NCBI GenBank assembly: GCA_028289545.1
Contig: JANQPG010000109.1
Span: forward strand, 36,513 to 100,512
Source: Woeseiaceae bacterium
GTDB taxonomy: Bacteria; Pseudomonadota; Gammaproteobacteria; Steroidobacterales; Woeseiaceae
Length of the DNA stretch: 64,000 nt
Reading direction: 5' to 3'
Positions 58,684-64,000 of the stretch are shown here, piece by piece. The notes below the pieces were generated by a model that was given only the letters and a program-made list of their open reading frames with translations, did no database searches and had not been told where the DNA came from. Every line of letters starts with the position of its first letter. The stretch's first letter is position 1. Both the position numbers and the translations under genes were made by a program.

Positions 58684-59199
58684 TCAAACTATGGGCACGT
58701 GCTCTGTCGGGAGTTTTTCATTCGCCATCACTTCTATGTCGAACCCGGAGAGCTTCATCACGGCTTTGTACGCATCGAGGATGGTCTCGTGGATCGACTC
58801 AAGGTCCTCCAGCATGACAGCGCAGCCATCCTCTGAGTTCCGCCGGTAGTTGTGTTGTCGATAGAACGAATGGACCAGCCGATTTCGCTCTCCAAGAGCC
58901 TTTGTCAGAAGCTCGTCAAGTTCGTCGAGAGAGTAGTCAGTGGTACCCAAAGATCGAATCAACTGCCCGAGAGTCTTCCTGTTCACGAGTTGAAGCAACT
59001 CCCAAGCCTTGTCGTGATCTGGGTTTTCAAAAAGACCCTTCTCAATCGCACCAGATCGAAAAAGGAGGGTCCCCAGCTCGGTTTCAAGTAGCTGCGCCGC
59101 CTCTGAAACAAAGCCGAACTTCCAATAGACATCTTCGATTGTCGTCATGAGGACCTGCTGAAAAACTGCATGCTGTTGAACAGACATACAGGATAGCAT
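58684..59199 (-). CDS. Hypothetical protein
   Basis: 171-aa ORF, FQQVLMTTIEDVYWKFGFVSEAAQLLE. Confidence 0.55.
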   Translation of the reverse strand: MLSCMSVQQHAVFQQVLMTTIEDVYWKFGFVSEAAQLLETELGTLLFRSGAIEKGLFENPDHDKAWELLQLVNRKTLGQLIRSLGTTDYSLDELDELLTKALGERNRLVHSFYRQHNYRRNSEDGCAVMLEDLESIHETILDAYKAVMKLSGFDIEVMANEKLPTEHVPIV

Positions 59200-59501
59200 T
59201 TCACCTACGGGAGTCTATTGCGTGTGGCTACTTGGGTAGGCCCATCTCAGCGTCGGTTCAACCCTACCGTCAGGATCAAGTAATGCAGGCTCAGCGAGCA
59301 ACTCCCCGACCTCCGCCACCGAGTAAGCCCGCTTCGCCTCCACTTCAATCAACCGCAGATCAGCTCCCGCACAAGTCTCGCGGATAAACTGATCGCGAGC
59401 TGCACGCTTCTCTGAACGAAGGCACCCGTCATGCAACCCAGTGATAGACTCATACGCTACGTACTCTTAGGTACTTGACAGGCAGGTGACAGCTTTTTCC
59501 G

Positions 59502-60470
59502 ATGTCGATTTTCGACCCCTTCAGTGGTGACAAGATAGAGCTTGCCATCACGATTCCCGTCGACGAAGACGGCTTCATGGGGCGCGAGTGCCCTGCCGAA
59601 GCGTGCGAAGGATACTTCAAGGTCAAACCCGACACTGGCCAAGTGGACGACGACCTCCCGCGCATTTGTCCATATTGTGGACACTCTGCTCCGAGTGATG
59701 AGTTTTTTACCAAGGAGCAAGTGGAGTATGCGAAATCAATTGCGTTCCGGGAGTTCACAAAGTCAGTTGATCGTAAACTGAAGAAGATGGAGTTTTCCCA
59801 CGAGCCAAAAGGCCTGTTCGGAATTGGCGTCAGCATGAAGGTCAAAAGCGGGCCTCTGCCACCGATCAGGACGTATCGCGAGAAGTCTCTTGAGACGCGG
59901 ACCGTATGTAGCGAATGTTCTCACGAGTACTCGGTTTTCGGATTGTTCGCGTACTGCCCGGACTGCTCCGCCCATAACTCTCTTCAAATCCTTCATAGGA
60001 ACCTAAACCTAACGCGGAAGCAGGTTGATCTGACGGAATCTATGGAAGATCCAGACCTGCGCACCCACATACTGGAAGACGCACTTGAGAACTGCGTGTC
60101 TGCCTTCGATTCGTTCGGTCGTGAAGCATGCCGCGTGCGGGACGGAAAATGCACGAAGCCCGGAAAGGCCTTGTCAGTCTCTTTTCAGAACCTCGGACGG
60201 GCGTCAACGAGAGTACGAGAACTTTTCGGCTTGGATATTGCCCTACTTGTTTCCGAAGACGACTGGCGTTTCGCAGAGATTGCGTTCATGCAACGGCACG
60301 TTTTGGCTCATCGCGCCGGAGTGATTGATCAGAAGTACATTGACGAGAGCAATGATTCAGCTTCGTTGTTAGGCCGCAAACTCAAGATCGAACCGAATGA
60401 TGTCAAGCGACTCACAGAGATACTTGATCGCTTAGGGAAAGAAGTGATCTTGAAGCTGCCGAACCCTTAG
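59502..60470 (+). CDS. Hypothetical zinc-ribbon-containing protein
   Basis: CPAEACEGYF...CPYCGHSA and CSECSHEYSVFGLFAYCPDCSAHN. Confidence 0.6.
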   Translation: MSIFDPFSGDKIELAITIPVDEDGFMGRECPAEACEGYFKVKPDTGQVDDDLPRICPYCGHSAPSDEFFTKEQVEYAKSIAFREFTKSVDRKLKKMEFSHEPKGLFGIGVSMKVKSGPLPPIRTYREKSLETRTVCSECSHEYSVFGLFAYCPDCSAHNSLQILHRNLNLTRKQVDLTESMEDPDLRTHILEDALENCVSAFDSFGREACRVRDGKCTKPGKALSVSFQNLGRASTRVRELFGLDIALLVSEDDWRFAEIAFMQRHVLAHRAGVIDQKYIDESNDSASLLGRKLKIEPNDVKRLTEILDRLGKEVILKLPNP

Positions 60471-60476
60471 AGAAAG

Positions 60477-61433
60477 TTACTTCTTCCAAGGCTGATACTC
60501 GGTTGTGGTAGTGCCGTCCTCGTTCTGGATCACCCGTATCGAATCACGGCCTTCAATGAAACAAGTTCGCGGATCCAAGTCGAGAATCGACCTCCTGCCC
60601 CGAAAGGCTGCAGCTGGCCATCCTCCCTCAAACGGCACGCCCAAACTCTGCCAAAGCATCGACACGTACGATGGCCCATCCTGTTCCTCCGACTCAAGAG
60701 AGGCCGAGAGAATTCCAATCAATCGCCCGTCGTCGTCGAACGCCGGGCCACCGCTCATTCCACCGAAGCTCGGGCACTGAACCTCAATCGTCGGCCAAGG
60801 TAGTAAAACCTTATCCCTACCCTGCGGAAACACCTGAGTAACTGTTCCGGTGCAGGCCAGGACCTGTCCCCGTATCTCCCAGCTGTCCGGCGACTCCGAA
60901 GTGAACTCCTCATCGGCAGCCCTGAAACCACTGATCATCACCTTCTCGCCGATCTCTGGAATTCGAGTCGTAATTACAGACAGCGGGAAAGTGTTATCTG
61001 GCGGCAGATCGCAGCAGTACTCAAGACCCAAAATTGTAAGGTCCGTGTCTGCCACAGTAGTCACTTTCCTTACGCGCCAGAATTGTGCCGAATGACGAGC
61101 AAGTCCGGTACACACCACGCTGTACCTATCGTCCATCAGCGCGGAAAGGTGAGGTTCTATTACATGAGTTGCGCATAGAGCAATTCCGGGCGCGATCAGC
61201 ACTGCCGAACCTTGCACTGCCATTTTCTCTGCGGTGCCAAACTGCATCATTAGCAACAATCCATCGAATGACTCCCAGTCTTGGAGCCAGACCGCATTCT
61301 CTTGGAAATCGTGGCCGACCAGCGCCGCCCGGAAGTGGAGCCCGTCCCCAATCGGAAGTGCCTTGCTCGCATCCTCGGTGACGACCGCGAAAGTTCTCTT
61401 GCCCGGTATGCGTTTCTTTTTGTCGTCAGCCAC
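60477..61433 (-). CDS. Trypsin-like serine protease
   Basis: ALCATHVIEP (His), VADTDLTILGLE (Asp), FGGMSGGPAFDDDGRLIGIL (Ser). Confidence 0.82.
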   Translation of the reverse strand: MADDKKKRIPGKRTFAVVTEDASKALPIGDGLHFRAALVGHDFQENAVWLQDWESFDGLLLMMQFGTAEKMAVQGSAVLIAPGIALCATHVIEPHLSALMDDRYSVVCTGLARHSAQFWRVRKVTTVADTDLTILGLEYCCDLPPDNTFPLSVITTRIPEIGEKVMISGFRAADEEFTSESPDSWEIRGQVLACTGTVTQVFPQGRDKVLLPWPTIEVQCPSFGGMSGGPAFDDDGRLIGILSASLESEEQDGPSYVSMLWQSLGVPFEGGWPAAAFRGRRSILDLDPRTCFIEGRDSIRVIQNEDGTTTTEYQPWKK

Positions 61434-61554
61434 GACAGGGTTCCAGTTTCGTAGAGATACTCAGTGTAAGTGCATAAGAGCAGACGAAGCGTGATTGGAG
61501 GTCAAACTCTGCAGGTTTAATCTGCGCGAAGTCGCACCAAGAACCGCAGTGAGC

Positions 61555-61578
61555 GTGTACCACTGACGTGTACCATCA
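61555..61578. repeat. Tandem 13-bp-period arm-site-like repeats (right)
   Basis: GTGTACCACTG at 61555 and GTGTACCATCA at 61568-61578. Confidence 0.65.
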
Positions 61579-61600
61579 AGGCCTTAACCAGAACGGAAGA

Positions 61601-61639
61601 AGCCCCAGAACTTATTGATTTACTTAAAGTTCTGAGGCT
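61601..61639. terminator. 13-bp inverted repeat (12/13), 13-nt loop, next to the tRNA-side attachment core
   Basis: AGCCCCAGAACTT...AAGTTCTGAGGCT. Confidence 0.5.
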
Positions 61640-61650
61640 ACTTCTGAAGC

Positions 61651-61727
61651 TGGTGGTGATGGGTGGAATTGAACCACCGACCTGCGGGTTATGAGTCCGC
61701 CGCTCTGACCATCTGAGCTACATCACC
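61651..61727 (-). tRNA. tRNA-Met (anticodon CAT), CCA encoded
   Basis: GGTGATGTAGCTCAGATGGTCAGAGCGGCGGACTCATAACCCGCAGGTCGGTGGTTCAATTCCACCCATCACCACCA folds as a cloverleaf; anticodon loop CTCATAA. A tRNA-Ile2 (lysidine) identity is not excluded. Confidence 0.92.
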
Positions 61728-61888
61728 TTTTTAAATCAGTACTTTAGGGCCCCAAGACGGCGATATCGCGAGGGCGCCGTCACCAGCCTCTTCGGACGCC
61801 GCCGAGTCACAAGGGCCGCGCATTTTAGCTGGCAGCCCCAGCCCGCGCAACAGTTCCAGAGCCTCACGCCGACCGACATTCCACCACC

Positions 61889-63169
61889 CTATTCCCGCTC
61901 CTCCAGGCGTTCGAATCGCGTTGTGGTCCCCCAGTTGTTAGCTCGCCCGAGCATCGTGTTGCCCTCCAGGCTCAGGATATCGGTGCTCCAGCGCGGATGT
62001 TCGTAGATGATCTGGACCTTGGAGCCGCGGATGCGCAGCGTGCCCGCGACAACCTCGTTATACGAGCACTGCTCTGCCGTCTGATCACACTCCGGACGTT
62101 CGAATTGCGAGTCCTCCTTCCGGAGCTTGCTTTCGACATTGACCTCCGCGCGAACCGGGTACGTGCCAAAAGACTCCCGCGGGCCTATCGACAAAACCCC
62201 ATTCTGGAAGCGCTCCTCGTTGACGGTTCTTTCGTAGCGGTCCGTGATCGACCATTCGCCAATCAGGTCGGCATCGTTCCCGCGCGCCAGCTCGTCCGAG
62301 CCCGAGAGGGCCAGCCGGGTCTCGTTGCTGTCCACGGTCTCGAGCAAGCGGTCGTAATCGAACTCCACTTCGATGTACACGCGGTTTTCTTCGGGGCCCG
62401 AACTGCGCTTGTAGCTCAGCGTATCGAGTTTCCCGCGCTGCTCGAACTCACTGCTACATCGCATCAGCCGATCGTTGCGCCAGGCCCCGTCGCCGGTGCT
62501 CGAGCAACCGCTCGACAGTTTCCGCTCTCCTATTGTCAAAGGTCCGCTTGTCCTAACCTGTTCTTTTAGCGCTGCACCGGAGACTTTCAGGGACACCATC
62601 GTAGGTTCGGTGAGTACCCACTCGCGCAGCGCGGTTATCTCCAGATCCCGTTCTACTGCATCATCGATGGCTGCCATCGCCTCGATCCTATCCAACCGCT
62701 CCCCGTAGACAGATTCAATGAAAGCCCAGTTGATCGACGGCGCGACTTCCCGATCGGGAATGACTGCTCTGAACACCAGGAAGGCCGCCGCCACGACGAC
62801 GAGTTGAACGGCACCTGCCGCATAGGCCCTGCTATTCGGCCTCCCCACCGTCTTCGATGGCCGAACGAGCAGATAGCTCAGCAGGAACGAGACGACCGCC
62901 GTCGCGAGGAACGACAACAACGCGAAGTAGACCAGCTTCTCCTGGTGCAGCATGGGCGGGCTGCCCAGTGCGAGAAGAACACCGTTTGGTATGTAGACGA
63001 CAACGATGCCACCGGGTGCGGCACTCGGCGCAAGACCTGCGGTCACCAGCGCCACGAAGCTAAACCGCCGGCCCCAGACACCCAGGCCGAAGTTCTTCAG
63101 CGCAGCCATGACCGGCCAGATGCACAGGCAGATCACGACGGCGGGCAAGAGATAGAATTGGAGTAACAC
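61889..63169 (-). CDS. Hypothetical membrane protein
   Basis: Four N-terminal TMs and a C-terminal soluble domain. Confidence 0.6.
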   Translation of the reverse strand: MLLQFYLLPAVVICLCIWPVMAALKNFGLGVWGRRFSFVALVTAGLAPSAAPGGIVVVYIPNGVLLALGSPPMLHQEKLVYFALLSFLATAVVSFLLSYLLVRPSKTVGRPNSRAYAAGAVQLVVVAAAFLVFRAVIPDREVAPSINWAFIESVYGERLDRIEAMAAIDDAVERDLEITALREWVLTEPTMVSLKVSGAALKEQVRTSGPLTIGERKLSSGCSSTGDGAWRNDRLMRCSSEFEQRGKLDTLSYKRSSGPEENRVYIEVEFDYDRLLETVDSNETRLALSGSDELARGNDADLIGEWSITDRYERTVNEERFQNGVLSIGPRESFGTYPVRAEVNVESKLRKEDSQFERPECDQTAEQCSYNEVVAGTLRIRGSKVQIIYEHPRWSTDILSLEGNTMLGRANNWGTTTRFERLEERE

Positions 63170-63346
63170 TGGTCGAGTCGTCCTCTGCTCCAGCGGTATC
63201 CCATACTATCGCAATACCCCCTGAGCCCATGCTGCATTCTGGGCATATCGGATTCGCGTCCGCTTCTCCCCGCTGGGCTGTCAAGTCTCCGTTGCCGCCC
63301 CAGACTCGCCTATAATGCGCGCATGATCGCCCGGGGAAGGCCGTAA

Positions 63347-63868
63347 ATGTTTGAGAACGCAGAGATTCCGCTCGAGGATCTGCCGCAGGCAGTGGACCTC
63401 GACTGGCAACCGCTGGACCGCGCCTATCGCTCGCGGCTGATTGTCGACCACCTCATTACGCTCGCGTTTCTCGTGGCCGGTCTGATTGCGATTATTCTGT
63501 TCGTCCCGGGTATCGATCTGCCGCGCATAGCCGCGCTGACCGGAGCCCTTGTCGTGATAGCCGCCATCATGATGGCCTGGCCGTTTATTGCCCTGCCCCG
63601 CATGGGTTACGTCATCCGCGACAAGGACATCGTGTACCGCAGCGGGGTGCTGTGGCGCAGCGTCACGGCCGTGCCGTTCAACCGCATCCAGCACGTCGAA
63701 ACCTCCAGTTCGCCGCTGGACCGGCGTTTTGGTCTCGCCACCCTGAAGCTATTTACGGCCGGCGGCGCCGGCGGGGACCTCAAGATCGACGGGCTGGCCG
63801 CCGAACAGGCCGAGCAAATGCGCGCGCTGGTCCTCGAGAAGACGGGAGCGAGTATTGAGTCCCGCTGA
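63347..63868 (+). CDS. Bacterial PH-domain (YdbS-like) membrane protein
   Basis: DRAYRSRLIVDHLITL; YVIRDKDIVYRSGVLWRSVTAVPFNRIQHVETSSSPLDRRFGLATLKLFTAGG. Confidence 0.88.
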   Translation: MFENAEIPLEDLPQAVDLDWQPLDRAYRSRLIVDHLITLAFLVAGLIAIILFVPGIDLPRIAALTGALVVIAAIMMAWPFIALPRMGYVIRDKDIVYRSGVLWRSVTAVPFNRIQHVETSSSPLDRRFGLATLKLFTAGGAGGDLKIDGLAAEQAEQMRALVLEKTGASIESR

Positions 63869-64000
63869 CGAGCCGCGCTGGCAGCGTACCTCGCCGCTGG
63901 CCATCCTGTTTTTCTTCGGCGGCATCATCAAGGCAATCATCAAGAACGCCGCGCAGGTCCTTGCGCCGACGGCGGCGTTTTTTGTCGCCTTCGGCGGCGA
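63855..64000 (+). CDS. YdbT-like PH-domain protein, truncated by the window end
   Basis: TTG start overlapping the previous stop: (M)SPADEPRWQRTSPLAILFFFGGIIKAIIKNAAQVLAPTAAFFVAFGG. Confidence 0.7.
   Translation, partial: MSPADEPRWQRTSPLAILFFFGGIIKAIIKNAAQVLAPTAAFFVAFGG

Larger units (their letters stand above)
47590..61667. mobile_element. Integrative element/genomic island inserted at the 3' end of tRNA-Met(CAT)
   Basis: 17-bp direct repeat TGGTGGTGATGGGTGGA at 47590-47606 and 61651-61667 (the latter is the tRNA 3' end); tyrosine recombinase adjacent to the left copy; AlpA-like HTH remnant; defence-like cargo. Confidence 0.85.

Overview
64 kb of a proteobacterial (gammaproteobacteria-like) chromosome. 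About 0-43 kb is mostly ordinary: several TonB-dependent receptors (TBDRs), a FecCD/BtuCD-type ABC importer, a TBDR plus DUF3526 ABC-2-type exporter-like operon, an ECF-sigma/dockerin/cohesin-like/VIT-vWA operon, SelO, TrmH, two AraC paralogs, a FAD oxidoreductase and a peroxiredoxin. About 43.8-47.6 kb is a run of small hypothetical genes that starts at a decayed GNAT fragment. From 47,590 to 61,667 lies an integrated element: a tyrosine recombinase next to a 17-bp direct repeat of the 3' end of a tRNA-Met(CAT) gene located at 61,651-61,727. Its cargo includes a DUF3696 ATPase + PIN-domain pair, a PD-(D/E)XK-type nuclease gene interrupted by TGA, an FRG-domain protein, a tyrosine/dual-specificity phosphatase, a trypsin-like protease, and an iteron-like repeat cluster. 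The observations I rate highest are: (1) a nearly identical 17-bp Zur-like palindromic operator upstream of two different TBDR/ABC loci 13 kb apart; (2) the tRNA-Met element with tandem 13-bp arm-site-like repeats at both ends; (3) the ATPase-PIN pair as a candidate defence module; (4) in-frame TGA codons in two adjacent island genes; (5) a 161-bp duplicated GNAT fragment whose antisense strand supplies the N-terminus of a predicted ORF. All family names come from reading the protein sequences; no database search was run.
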